A DNA stretch of 42,132 nucleotides from Pseudotabrizicola sp. (GTDB lineage: Bacteria; Pseudomonadota; Alphaproteobacteria; Rhodobacterales; Rhodobacteraceae), in the NCBI RefSeq assembly GCF_030656345.1, contig NZ_JAUSNR010000017.1:1-42132 (forward strand), given 5' to 3'. Position 1 is the stretch's first letter. The number at the start of each line of letters is the position of its first letter. This document shows, in pieces, positions 8,139 to 17,562 of the stretch. The position numbers and the translations under genes were made by a program. The notes beneath the pieces were generated by a model that was given only the letters and a program-made list of their open reading frames with translations, had not been told where the DNA came from and made no database searches.

Positions 8139-8439
8139 AAGATCGACCATTGACCGGAGATGCTGCCGACCTGGCCTTTGTAGGCCTGGGGAAGGCAATT
8201 TACCCAATATAGCGATTATCAAAGCACAGAACCTGCCACGCAGTCTGTATTGTGCAATTTTGTCGCTGAGCTTGATACTTCTGAACCAATTTTGCAGAAA
8301 TCTGTATGCGCCCCGACACGTTGAAAGGCTGCATCCCAACCATACCTAATCGCATTCTTGAAAGGAAATCGGGTCTTTCCTTTGCGTTGCAAATCTTTGA
8401 GGTGGCTGCAAGAACTCCCGACGTCTCGACCGATAACCC
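8139..8439. other. Intergenic stretch without recognised gene
   Basis: No convincing coding region is seen on either strand. It lies between the 43-aa gene (+) and the 3' end of the TauE/SafE gene (-). Possible short frames here lack a ribosome site and any recognisable composition. Confidence 0.5.
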
Positions 8440-9192
8440 TCAAGCCGGGGTGATCAGACGCCAAAAGAATATAGCGCTCATCCCGAACCCCACCGTTGCA
8501 ATAACCCCGCGGACAACGGATTTCGGAAGCGCTCGAGCCAACGGAGCGCCAGCATAGCCCCCGGCAGTCGCGGCAATCATCATGACCACGGCTTGTGGCC
8601 AGGCGACCAGTCCAGCTGCGGCAAATACCGCAACCGAGATCGCCGATAGCAGAAAGCTCAGCCCTGACTTCAGGGCATTCATGCGGTCAAGGTCCGTCAT
8701 GCCCCACAGCGAGAATAAAGCGAGGAGGACGATACCAAGTCCACCGTTGAAATATCCACCATAGAGCGCCACCGCAAACAGCCCCATGGCACCTTCCGAC
8801 GACACCTCGCGCGCCTTGGCGGCGGCCCACTTGCGGACCCTGTCACCGAAGAGAAAAGCAAGAGTCGCTCCAAGGAGCAGAAATGGCACCACCAAGGAAA
8901 AGGCCTCGTTCGATGACACCAGAAGTAATCCGGAGCCGACCAGTCCCCCAGCCAGGGTAATTACTACCAGTCGCAAAAGCCGTTTGCGATCAAACGCCTG
9001 CAACTCGTGCCGAAAGCCGACCGCCCCACCCAGATATCCGGGGAAAACAGCGACTGTGCTTGTTGCGTTGGCCATTACAGGTGGCATGCCCGTGAACACG
9101 AGCGCCGGAAAGGTCAGGAAGGTTCCGCCACCCGCAACCGTATTCAGGATCCCTGCGCCAAAGGCCGCGGCGATCAACAAGATCATTTCCAT
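8440..9192 (-). CDS. TauE/SafE family sulfite/anion exporter
   Basis: This 250-aa membrane protein has about eight hydrophobic segments. It shows the family hallmarks: an N-terminal GILNTVAGGGTFLTFPAL repeat and the related second-half repeat GGYFNGGLGIVLLALFSLWG. TauE/SafE (DUF81) proteins are thought to export sulfite, sulfoacetate or related anions across the inner membrane, but the substrate cannot be told from sequence. The length is normal. It reads in the same direction as the Rnk-like gene 50 nt upstream and may be cotranscribed with it. Confidence 0.9.
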   Translation of the reverse strand: MEMILLIAAAFGAGILNTVAGGGTFLTFPALVFTGMPPVMANATSTVAVFPGYLGGAVGFRHELQAFDRKRLLRLVVITLAGGLVGSGLLLVSSNEAFSLVVPFLLLGATLAFLFGDRVRKWAAAKAREVSSEGAMGLFAVALYGGYFNGGLGIVLLALFSLWGMTDLDRMNALKSGLSFLLSAISVAVFAAAGLVAWPQAVVMMIAATAGGYAGAPLARALPKSVVRGVIATVGFGMSAIFFWRLITPA

Positions 9193-9242
9193 CTACATCT
9201 TCTTTCATGAGGCGGTTCCCGTGTCATCCATCGGGTCGCGTT

Positions 9243-9698
9243 TCAGGCTGGCGGGATGGTATCGAGGACAAACAGAGACTTTACTGTCCCGTCGTCGCAC
9301 AACAGCGGGGCACGTTGTCCGCTGCGCATACCGATAAGCGTGGCACCGAGCAGCGAAGCCACCAGAATGTTTTCGCTGGACGAACCACCGCGATCCTCTT
9401 GATGAACAAGCAGACCAGTCTTAAGCGCACCACCATCAACCGCATACGTGATGAGGCTGCCGCCTATGACAATGTCGTGCTCTACCGGGACCGGAACTGG
9501 TTTGGTATTGAAGATCTTGCTTTGCAAAGCATAGGCCAGCAAAGTCCATGATGGCGCACGGCTTCGTTCACATGCCTCAAGATGGCCCTGTAGAAGTTGG
9601 TGGTCTTCTTCCGGCAAGACCTGTTGATCTCGCGATCTGAGTTTCTGGGTCGCAAGAGAACGGATGTTGACTGTCTGAAGTTTTGAACCTGGTGCCAT
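9243..9698 (-). CDS. Rnk/GreA-C-like RNA polymerase-binding protein (copy 1)
   Basis: The 151-aa protein has a C-terminal FKBP-like GreA/GreB domain at about residues 75-148. The typical motifs are V.HDIVIGGSLITYAVD, the family-defining LLGATLIGMRSGQRAPLL, and a final Leu/Val strand. The N-terminal part is helical but lacks the long Gre coiled coil, as in Rnk (regulator of nucleoside diphosphate kinase). Such proteins bind RNA polymerase near the secondary channel. The N-terminus up to residue about 70 is variable. It is one of three paralogues within 2.6 kb, the other two being on the plus strand. Confidence 0.85.
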   Translation of the reverse strand: MAPGSKLQTVNIRSLATQKLRSRDQQVLPEEDHQLLQGHLEACERSRAPSWTLLAYALQSKIFNTKPVPVPVEHDIVIGGSLITYAVDGGALKTGLLVHQEDRGGSSSENILVASLLGATLIGMRSGQRAPLLCDDGTVKSLFVLDTIPPA

Positions 9699-9735
9699 GA
9701 CTTTTCCTCGGACGGCTTGCCGTCGGACGCTTTTT

Positions 9736-10096
9736 CAGAAAAACGAGGAGGCCCCGGGACGTTCAGTCAGCGCGCAAACGCTTGAACCGCCCGGGGATAA
9801 GGGCGGTTCAGCAGAAGGAACCGGAAGTGGTTTTCATGCGACACCATGCATCGACGTTAGAAACGCTATCAGCACAAGTCAATCCGTGCGCGCCCACCGG
9901 AACCCGCCCTGCTTCATATATGTCAGAACGCGTCCAAGATCGGCGCTTTCGTGCCGGCCCCGTAAGGCTTTGAGATATCCCGGGATTGCAAACGTCCTCG
10001 CGAAGGATCATATTCGCACTATGACAATGTTCAGTTTCCATATGAGGTTCCTGCGTTCCGCAGGAGTTCTACTGAACCGCCGGTAGCCCCGGGCGG
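9736..10096. repeat. Intergenic region with recurring TGAACCGCC hairpin elements
   Basis: The 571-bp gap between an Rnk-like gene (-) and the DUF1127 gene (+) holds no convincing gene. It contains a perfect 10-bp inverted repeat, TGAACCGCCC / GGGCGGTTCA (9783-9792 and 9801-9810, 8-nt loop). A related TGAACCGCC with CCCCGGGCGG lies at 10073-10096, and GGCCCCGGGACGTTCA at 9750-9765. A small hairpin CCTGCG-TTC-CGCAGG is at 10050-10064. The arms look like terminators, but they also resemble terminal repeats of some IS3-family elements. No transposase is present. Confidence 0.45.
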
Positions 10097-10269
10097 AAAG
10101 AGCAGTGTTGCTCGAAGCTGCGCCCCGGGGACCTTCCGCAATAGCAACTCTCAATTTAGCAGAGCCAAGCACAGCATTGATGCTGTGGGAAGCCTAACGC
10201 CATAATGGGCCGCGCCCAAGCGCACTGCATTGAGAGACATGTTCAGTGGTTTCAGACTTGGAGAAACAC

Positions 10270-10569
10270 ATGTCTATCGACATCCGACAAAACCCACCCG
10301 ACCAGACCGCACGAAGCTCCGTCCAGGAGAAAGAGCCCAGCCTGCTTGTGCAGTGGTGGAACAGCGTCATTCAGACTTGGCAGCGCCGGAAAATGATCGC
10401 AGCACTTGGCGCATTGGATGACCATATCCTCAGAGATATCGGCATTCCCCGAGGAGAAATTGAACGCGTGGTTGACGGATTCAATGCGCGCGAGCTGTGC
10501 ATGCAGCCGGTTGCTCCAGAGGGCGAAACGCAGGATCTGTCCTATGCTGAATTTCGCAGAGCAGCTTGA
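10270..10569 (+). CDS. DUF1127 domain protein
   Basis: The 99-aa protein carries, at about residues 45-75, the DUF1127 signature: Trp/Arg-rich helices leading to LGALDDHILRDIGIPRGEIERVV. DUF1127 proteins are small, often highly expressed alphaproteobacterial proteins; some act in RNA-based regulation or phosphate and carbon metabolism. The N-terminal 40 residues are extended and polar, and so is the C-terminal tail. GGAG at 10259-10262 lies 7 nt before the chosen ATG. A strong hairpin follows about 150 nt after the stop. It is flanked on both sides by Rnk-like genes. Confidence 0.85.
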   Translation: MSIDIRQNPPDQTARSSVQEKEPSLLVQWWNSVIQTWQRRKMIAALGALDDHILRDIGIPRGEIERVVDGFNARELCMQPVAPEGETQDLSYAEFRRAA

Positions 10570-10716
10570 AATGCCCAATTTGCAACCGGATCCGCATCAT
10601 TCACTGTCAGTGACGCGTAAGCATCTGTTTATCGATCGGGATCACATCGGGCCTCTTCGACAGTATGCGCACGATTTTTGGATCATGAACCTATTCATCC
10701 TGTTTCGGATTATGCG

Positions 10717-10746
10717 TCAGAGCCGCCCCCAGCCCGGGGCGGTCTG
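10717..10746 (+). terminator. Strong GC hairpin between the DUF1127 and Rnk-like genes
   Basis: TCAGA-g-CCGCCCC pairs with GGGGCGGTCTGA over 12 bp with one bulged G and a short loop. It lies 147 nt after the DUF1127 stop and 93 nt before the next gene. No U-run follows. It is probably a terminator for the DUF1127 transcript. Confidence 0.5.
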
Positions 10747-10839
10747 AACGCGCGCAACTTGCGCTGCTGCCCCGGGTCAATCCGTCTCTTCCAATCAACC
10801 GAGTTTTAGGGCGGCAGAAATGTCGTCCGAGGGGGAACC

Positions 10840-11304
10840 ATGATCAATTCCGGACAACACCAAAAGACTGAAGACCCAGTTCCGTTTCAAAAAGAAGGCT
10901 ATGCAACGCTGTGCGATGCGGCAGTCCACTGTGTTCTGACCAAAACCGACCGCCGAGCTCTGGCAGAGCACATCCAGCGGGCGGACAAGGTTGGCACTGG
11001 CGCTTTTGCCATGCTGACAAGGCTTCTCAGCCAGAAGCTGCTCTACGCGACTGTTCGGGACGATGACAAAATCAGTGCGGCAGCCGCGGCCGGCGGATCA
11101 CGTGTGACCTATGCGATTGACGATCTGGAGACGCAAACTGGGCAGTTGTTCCATTACGACGAGTATGCGTTGGGCCAGAATGGTATCCACGTTGGGACAC
11201 TTTTGGGAGCCACATTGATCGGCATGAAGGCAGGCAGTCGTGCGCCGTTTCTTCAGGCAGATGGTTCGTTCCGGAGCGTGCGCCTTCTGAGCGTGGATCA
11301 CTAA
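10840..11304 (+). CDS. Rnk/GreA-C-like RNA polymerase-binding protein (copy 2)
   Basis: The 154-aa protein has a GreA/GreB C-terminal fold in its second half. It includes GSRVTYAIDDLETQTGQL and the motif LLGATLIGMKAGSRAPFL, nearly the same block as in copy 1. The N-terminal half is helical and divergent. GAGGGGG ends 5 nt before the ATG. The close match to copy 1, which is on the opposite strand 1.1 kb away, suggests a local duplication and inversion. A perfect 14-bp hairpin follows, 79 nt after the stop. Confidence 0.85.
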   Translation: MINSGQHQKTEDPVPFQKEGYATLCDAAVHCVLTKTDRRALAEHIQRADKVGTGAFAMLTRLLSQKLLYATVRDDDKISAAAAAGGSRVTYAIDDLETQTGQLFHYDEYALGQNGIHVGTLLGATLIGMKAGSRAPFLQADGSFRSVRLLSVDH

Positions 11305-11383
11305 TACCTCCACTGCACACCAGTCCAGCAAGCGTCGGCCTGCCCATGGGTCCTGCTTGCCATCCTCTACTCACCTTCCGCAA

Positions 11384-11416
11384 GCCTGCGCGCCATTTGA
11401 ACAATGGCGCGCAGGC
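11384..11416 (+). terminator. Perfect 14-bp hairpin upstream of the third Rnk-like gene
   Basis: GCCTGCGCGCCATT (11384-11397) pairs perfectly with AATGGCGCGCAGGC (11403-11416) around a 5-nt loop, TGAAC. It lies between two Rnk-like genes, 33 nt before the next start codon. It could terminate the upstream transcript or act as a leader hairpin. Confidence 0.6.
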
Positions 11417-11449
11417 GATTTGCCTTCTCACAACAAAGAAAGAAAAGTC

Positions 11450-11869
11450 ATGCCCACATCTTCTCCCACTGCAGTCACTCGATTGCCAAAGATCCATCTC
11501 GACAAGACACTCGTGGGCCGCCTCGAGGCTCTCGCCTCTGCCACGATGCGCCGTTCGCCGGAAGTTGGCGAACGGCTGTTGACCGAAATTGCCCGCGCCA
11601 AACTGGTCGCGCCAGAGAAACTGCGCGATGATATCGTCACGATCGGAAGTGAGGTCACATATCGCAACCTGAGCACGGACCGCGTTCGCACCGTTATTGT
11701 ATCCTATCCCGAAGACGCCGATATCGACCAGCAGCGCATCTCTGTCTTGACACCGATTGGTGTGGCGCTTCTGGGGTTGAGCGCGGGCGCGACAATCTCG
11801 TGGGTCACGCGTGACGACGAGACCCGCGTCTTGGAGGTTCTGGACGTAAAGCCCCCGGCAGCACTGTGA
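11450..11869 (+). CDS. Rnk/GreA-C-like nucleoside diphosphate kinase regulator (copy 3)
   Basis: The 139-aa protein is closest in layout to canonical Rnk (about 136 aa). It has a short helical N-terminus (IHLDKTLVGRLEALAS) and a GreA/GreB C-terminal domain with VTIGSEVTYRN, RVRTVIVSYPEDAD, ISVLTPIGVALLGLSAGATISW and a final LEVLDV strand. The motif PIGVALLGLSAG replaces the LLGATLIGM block of copies 1 and 2, so this is a more distant paralogue. The ATG at 11450 is used because upstream codons show no homology. The ribosome site is weak (AGAAAAG). It presumably binds RNA polymerase and modulates transcription or NTP balance. Confidence 0.87.
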   Translation: MPTSSPTAVTRLPKIHLDKTLVGRLEALASATMRRSPEVGERLLTEIARAKLVAPEKLRDDIVTIGSEVTYRNLSTDRVRTVIVSYPEDADIDQQRISVLTPIGVALLGLSAGATISWVTRDDETRVLEVLDVKPPAAL

Positions 11870-11958
11870 TCCAGATGTGCTGACTTGATACCGCCCCGAC
11901 AATTTTCACCTATCAACTGACTGCACAAAAACGTCGGTCATTTCCCAAGGGTCTACTC

Positions 11959-12900
11959 ATGTCAGACAACCATGCCTCTCTGCGAGCGCTTCCCGGATCG
12001 CAGTTCACTCAAGGATTGATCTGGATGGCGCTGAGCATGGTCTCTTTCATCGCCATGTCAGTCGGCTCCCGGGAAATGGCCACCACCTTGTCCATACAGC
12101 AGATCCTTTTCTTTCGCGCACTGGTTGGATTGGGGGTTATCCTTGCTGTGGGGCGGTCCCTCCTGCCCGAGATCCGCCGCATGGAGGCCCTGCCTCTGCA
12201 TCTCGCGCGGAACACGGTGCATTTCGCTGCCCAGTATTTCTGGACCATCGGCGTGGTTGTGTTGCCTCTTGCTTCCGTATTTGCCCTCGAATTCACGATG
12301 CCCATCTGGGTAACGCTGTTCGCGTGGTTGCTTTTGCGTGAGCAAGTGAGCCGATCCCGCCTTCTGGCAACGGTGGGGGGGTTTATAGGGGTGCTGGTGA
12401 TCGTTCGTCCCGGCATCGGCATGATCGATCCGGCAGCCGGTCTCGTTCTGATCGCCGCGGCCGGATATGGGCTATCCCTCATCATGGTCAAACGTTTGAC
12501 AGGTCGGTGTTCACCAGGGGCCATTGTGATCTGGATGATCCTGATCCAGCTGCCGTTGGGGCTCATCGCAGCGCTGACCGATTGGCGTCCCGTCAGTCTG
12601 ACCGATGTTCCATGGATGTTGGTGGCAGGTGTCGGGGCTCTCGCCGCACATTTCTGTCAGGCCCAAGCGCTGAAGCGACTTGAGGCTTCGGTTGTCATTC
12701 CGATCGATTTCTTACGCGTGCCCATGGCATCCGTCGTGGGCTTTTACGTTTATGGCGAAGCCATTGACCTGTGGGTGTTCCTTGGTGGTGCAATCATCCT
12801 GCTATCAAATCTACAGGCAGTGCTCGCAGAGCGACGTGACGCCACGACAGGGGCACTGGCCGCCGAGCATGCGTTGCCGATCAAGAAGCGGCAGTCTTGA
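11959..12900 (+). CDS. DMT/EamA family permease
   Basis: This 313-aa protein has ten hydrophobic segments in two EamA repeats, as in drug/metabolite transporters. The first repeat has LSIQQILFFRALVGLGVILAV and the second ends with PIDFLRVPMASVVGFYVYGE and LGGAIILLSN. Members move small metabolites across the inner membrane; the substrate is unknown. Length and architecture are complete. It is a single gene with its own 5' region, 89 nt after the Rnk-like gene and 152 nt before gdhA. Confidence 0.9.
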   Translation: MSDNHASLRALPGSQFTQGLIWMALSMVSFIAMSVGSREMATTLSIQQILFFRALVGLGVILAVGRSLLPEIRRMEALPLHLARNTVHFAAQYFWTIGVVVLPLASVFALEFTMPIWVTLFAWLLLREQVSRSRLLATVGGFIGVLVIVRPGIGMIDPAAGLVLIAAAGYGLSLIMVKRLTGRCSPGAIVIWMILIQLPLGLIAALTDWRPVSLTDVPWMLVAGVGALAAHFCQAQALKRLEASVVIPIDFLRVPMASVVGFYVYGEAIDLWVFLGGAIILLSNLQAVLAERRDATTGALAAEHALPIKKRQS

Positions 12901-13043
12901 CGGCGAGAGATGAGCCTTAGCCTCGGTAGAAAACTCGATGGCCAGTAGAGCAGTGGTTCATTGCGCCAGAATCGACCATATCGTCTTCAAATTGCCGATG
13001 AAATGATCTAGTCGATCACAAAATAAGCAAAACTTGCTCCTGA

Positions 13044-14408
<1,365 letters not shown>

Positions 14409-14411
14409 TTG

Positions 14412-15179
14412 ATGCTGCAGACTGACAAGCGCCCGACTGGGCCATCTCTAGTCCGGCGCAGTCTGGTCAGCTTGCGCTCGTTTGGCCCAGTCATCGGGCC
14501 CACAAGCACGGGTATCATGGTGGCCGGAGCGGCCGGATCCGGTCTTGTCTTGTTGATCTGGGCAGTCGCTTTGGTTTTGCTCAGTGTCGATTTGTCGACG
14601 GGCGCGGCTCTGATTGCGCCGATGGGAGCGACGGCCGTGATCTTGTTTGCACTGCCAAACAGTCCCCTCGCGCAGCCGTGGTCGGCGGTGGTGGGCAACT
14701 CCGTGTCGGCCCTAATGGCACTCTGGGTTCATCAGGTGGTGGATGATCCGGCACTCGCCGTCGGAGCCTCCGCATTTCTAGCGCTTTTGGCAATGCTGGT
14801 GACGCGGTCCCTGCATCCGCCGGGTGGTGCAGTCGCACTGACTGCGTCGCTTAATCCCCACATGCTCGATGAGTCAGGTTTCGATTTTGTGCTGTTCCCG
14901 GTTCTGTGTGGCACCATTGGTCTGGTCTGCGCCGCAATGCTCTGGCACCGTCTGATCGGCCGCACTTACCCCTTCAGGCAACCGCATGTGGCCGAAGCCA
15001 AATCCGGCACTGACCAGCATGCCCATTTGCTGCCCGGCCTTGACGCAGAAGACCTCGCGGACATTCTTGCAACGTATCGGCAATCGGCAAACCTGGGTGT
15101 TGAGGATCTTGCACGGCTCATTGCGGCAGCCGAGCAGGTCGCGGCGGACCACTCACGCCAGCAAGAAACGCGAAGGTAG
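14412..15179 (+). CDS. HPP family membrane protein
   Basis: The protein is about 255 aa. Residues about 35-185 carry several hydrophobic segments, including the family's namesake motif in RSLHPPGGAVAL. A hydrophilic C-terminal tail with two predicted helices follows. HPP proteins are integral membrane proteins; some from cyanobacteria and plants move nitrite, but the role here is unknown. The ATG at 14412 is preferred over the TTG directly after the gdhA stop. Coupling to gdhA suggests a nitrogen-related role, which is an inference from position only. No further gene is seen in the 220 bp that follow. Confidence 0.85.
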   Translation: MLQTDKRPTGPSLVRRSLVSLRSFGPVIGPTSTGIMVAGAAGSGLVLLIWAVALVLLSVDLSTGAALIAPMGATAVILFALPNSPLAQPWSAVVGNSVSALMALWVHQVVDDPALAVGASAFLALLAMLVTRSLHPPGGAVALTASLNPHMLDESGFDFVLFPVLCGTIGLVCAAMLWHRLIGRTYPFRQPHVAEAKSGTDQHAHLLPGLDAEDLADILATYRQSANLGVEDLARLIAAAEQVAADHSRQQETRR

Positions 15180-15399
15180 TGGGCAAAGTTCGGAACTCCT
15201 GCGTTGACAAACTCTTGTCATCTATGGGTTTCGGCTCAGTCCGCCAAATGGCGCAACTTGCGAAAGCTGGCAGGAATTTTCCGAATGCCGCCATGCTTTT
15301 AGATATCACCAAGTGCGTCCCTGCCCCGCCGGGCTGATCAGCCCGCACGCAGATCGACAGGGAACCGCCTGATCCTGTCGCGGGCGTAATCATCCCGAC

Positions 15400-15905
15400 A
15401 AACCCCTCGGCATGACCTGTTCGCACAAATATTCCGGCGCACGGGTCTATGACATTCTGCAGGAGCTCCGGGGGCGGCGCAATCGGGCGATCTCCACCAT
15501 CGGCCGCATCAACAAAAAGACCTCCGGCCTATTGCTGCTGACCGATGACGGCGAATTTCTGCATAGGGTCATTAGATAAAGGCGGTATCTCAAAAAAAAC
15601 AACTGCGCCCAACTGGCCCGCCCGATGGATGGCTGTGGATGCGATCTATTTGCATCGGGTCTTCTGACGCTGGAAGCCGAGGCAAAGCCGCTGCTCCTTG
15701 CAGAACTTGAGGTGGTTTTCGCCACCGAGGGGCTGCTCACCGTTAGAGAAGGGCACTACCATCAGGCGCGACGCGTGTTTGCAAGCACCGGCAACTATGC
15801 CGAAAAGTTGCATTGCGAACGTCTGGATGGCCTGTGAATCCCCAAGGGCACGACCCCCGGTGAGTGGAGGCTTTTGACTGACGAAGAAGTATCCCTGATC
15901 TTTGG
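15400..15905 (+). pseudogene. Decayed rsuA/rluE-type pseudouridine synthase
   Basis: Pieces of an RsuA-family protein lie in order. KPLGMTCSHKYSGARVYD, then ISTIGRINKKTSGLLLLTDDGEF (interrupted by a stop at 15580), then LFASGLLTLEAEAKPLLLAEL and GHYHQARRVFASTGNYAE, then a TGA at 15835-15837, then GEWRLLTDEEVSLIF. The N-terminal S4-like part is missing and the catalytic Asp context (GRLDKETSG in working enzymes) reads GRINKKTSG. With a frame disruption near 15580, an in-frame stop and the altered catalytic residue, the gene cannot give a working enzyme. A functional copy is presumably elsewhere. Confidence 0.75.
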
Positions 15906-16211
15906 GCAAGACGGGGCGCGTTTTCCCGAGCCTAGCGTGGTGCCTGCAATGCACCTTTGCAAAGGTGGCATGAGCACATGCTGCTAGTTGCATGGCACGG
16001 AGTTTGCACGCCTTTGGCCAATTCCCGCCGCAGGCCTGCACCCACTCTCGGTCGTGTGGTGCCGCGCGATCTACAATCGTCCCCACCGTTTGGTTAAGGT
16101 GCATGAACAACCGAGCAGACTGTGCCGGTGATCGGTCTGTCGGAAAAGACGAGCTACGGCTCAGTAGTTCCCCGCTCGGTGCCTTGAGCAAAAAAACCCT
16201 TTGCAATACGC
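15906..16211. other. Intergenic remnant sequence, no gene recognised
   Basis: This stretch lies between the rsuA relic and a LysR relic. No frame shows a recognisable motif or a good ribosome site. It is probably degraded DNA from the same decay event. Confidence 0.45.
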
Positions 16212-16436
16212 CGGCTCTGCAAACATGGCGGCGATCATTGAAAACGCTGCCGCGACAACCGGCACATCAGGCTCGTCGCTCGACCTTGCAAGAATGACAG
16301 GTTCGCGCGCGGCAGGATCGCTGATCGCAACCGTGGCAACCTTCGCCTCATCGTAGGCCAGGCTACCGGGAGGGCGGGTATAGCAGATCCCCACACCTTC
16401 GCCGTTAGCGGCAAGGCTGCGCATAATTTCAAGTGA
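16212..16436 (-). pseudogene. LysR-type regulator, C-terminal fragment
   Basis: About 75 codons on the minus strand read like the end of a LysR substrate-binding domain: LEIMRSLAANGEGVGICYTRP, then AYDEAKVATVAISDP and EPVILARSS. There is no DNA-binding domain. Upstream of residue LEI the frame is antisense to the neighbouring permease fragment. It is therefore a truncated relic whose break point lies at about 16437. Confidence 0.6.
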
Positions 16437-16835
16437 CCGCATCCTGATTAAGTCGGTGGTGGACAAGGCCCGCAAGCAGTTCGGCCTGTTCCTTGGCATC
16501 CTCTTGACCGTGTCCGCCGTAGTGATCGCGCTGATCATCTACACAATGACGATGGAAAAGCTGAAACAGATCGCCACACTGAAACTTATCGGCGCGCCAG
16601 ACCGCGTGATCATCGGGCTGATCGTGCAGCAGTCGCTGGCACTTGGGGCGGTGGGGCTGATGCTGGGGTTGGGTCTGATCCTGACCGTCAGGACTATTTC
16701 CCGCGCCGGGTGCTCCTGGAGCCGGTCAACGCGCTGGCCCTGACGGGGATCATTCTGGTAGTCTGCGTGCTGGCCTCGAGTCTTGGCGTGCGCGCAGCGC
16801 TGAAGGTGGACCCTGCCACCGCTTTGGGGGGCTGA
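16437..16835 (+). pseudogene. ABC transporter permease (FtsX/DevC-like), 5'-truncated and frameshifted
   Basis: The reading begins abruptly at VVDKARKQFGLFLG and continues through two membrane segments with EKLKQIATLKLIGAPDRVI, the conserved region of FtsX/MacB-type permeases. Near 16690 the frame shifts; the other frame then continues YFPRRVLLEPVNALALTG and ends SLGVRAALKVDPATALGG, a typical permease C-terminus. The N-terminal half is missing and the break abuts the LysR relic. The ABC ATPase that follows 1 nt later has lost its natural partner here unless another copy exists. Confidence 0.75.
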
Positions 16836-16836
16836 T

Positions 16837-17562
16837 ATGTCCGATGACAGCCGCCGAGTGATTGTGGACATCAAGGGAGTCGCCAAGCATTATGGCGACG
16901 GCGACGCGCGGGTTGATGCGCTGCGCAACCTCGATCTGTCAGTGCATGCGGGAGAGGTCGTAGCGCTGCTCGGCCCATCTGGGTCCGGCAAGACCACACT
17001 TCTGAACATCATCGGCTGCATCATCGGCTGCATCATCGACCCGTCTGAGGGGCAGGTCAGTCTGGATGGCGAAATGGTCTTTGATGGCAAATGGTTGCGC
17101 GGTGACCTGCGCCGCCTGCGGCTGGACAAGATCGGGTTCATTTTTCAGGCCCATAACCTGCTGCCCTTTCTGAACGCCACCGACAATGTGGCGCTGGTGC
17201 TGCAACTGGCGGGCAAGACCGCCGCTCAGGCGCAGGCCCGCGCGCAGGAACTGCTGGATTACCTTGAGGTTCGCCACCGCGCCCGCGCCATGCCCGCGCT
17301 GTTGTCGGGCGGCGAGGCGCAGCGGGTTGCAATCGCCCGCGCGCTGGCCAACAGCCCGCGCATCATCCTGGCCGATGAACCCACGGCGGCGCTGGAAAGC
17401 ATGCGCGCAGGCATCGTGAAGGATCTGTTGCGCAAACTGGCCAGCGAACAGGACGCCTGCATCATCGCGGTAACGCATGACGAAAATATACTCGACCGGT
17501 TTGACCGCCTGTTCCACCTGCGGGACGGGCGGCTGGAAAATGACAAGGGAGACAAGCCATGA
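16837..17562 (+). CDS. ABC transporter ATP-binding protein (DevA/LolD type)
   Basis: The 241-aa ATPase has Walker A GPSGSGKTT (about residues 48-56), a Q-loop in IGFIFQAHNLLP, the signature LSGGEAQRVAIARAL, Walker B IILADEPTAALES and the H-loop AVTHDEN. It belongs to the MacB/LolD/DevA clade that works with FtsX-type permeases in export or lipoprotein handling. Just after Walker A the sequence repeats IIGC twice because of a 12-bp tandem duplication, a 4-residue insertion beside the nucleotide site. The upstream permease gene is a relic, so the ATPase may be non-functional even though its frame is open. It overlaps the next gene by 4 nt. Confidence 0.88.
   Translation: MSDDSRRVIVDIKGVAKHYGDGDARVDALRNLDLSVHAGEVVALLGPSGSGKTTLLNIIGCIIGCIIDPSEGQVSLDGEMVFDGKWLRGDLRRLRLDKIGFIFQAHNLLPFLNATDNVALVLQLAGKTAAQAQARAQELLDYLEVRHRARAMPALLSGGEAQRVAIARALANSPRIILADEPTAALESMRAGIVKDLLRKLASEQDACIIAVTHDENILDRFDRLFHLRDGRLENDKGDKP
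17007..17038. repeat. 12-bp tandem duplication within the ABC ATPase gene
   Basis: The unit CATCATCGGCTG occurs twice in tandem (17007-17018 and 17019-17030) and is followed by a partial third copy. It keeps the frame and adds four residues directly after the Walker A helix. Confidence 0.85.

Noticed and set aside
9697..10086. 129-codon frame in the Rnk/DUF1127 gap
   Set aside because: No ribosome site or motif, and it runs through the hairpin elements.
10406..10747. 113-codon frame overlapping DUF1127
   Set aside because: It is in another frame of the DUF1127 gene and ends inside the terminator hairpin.
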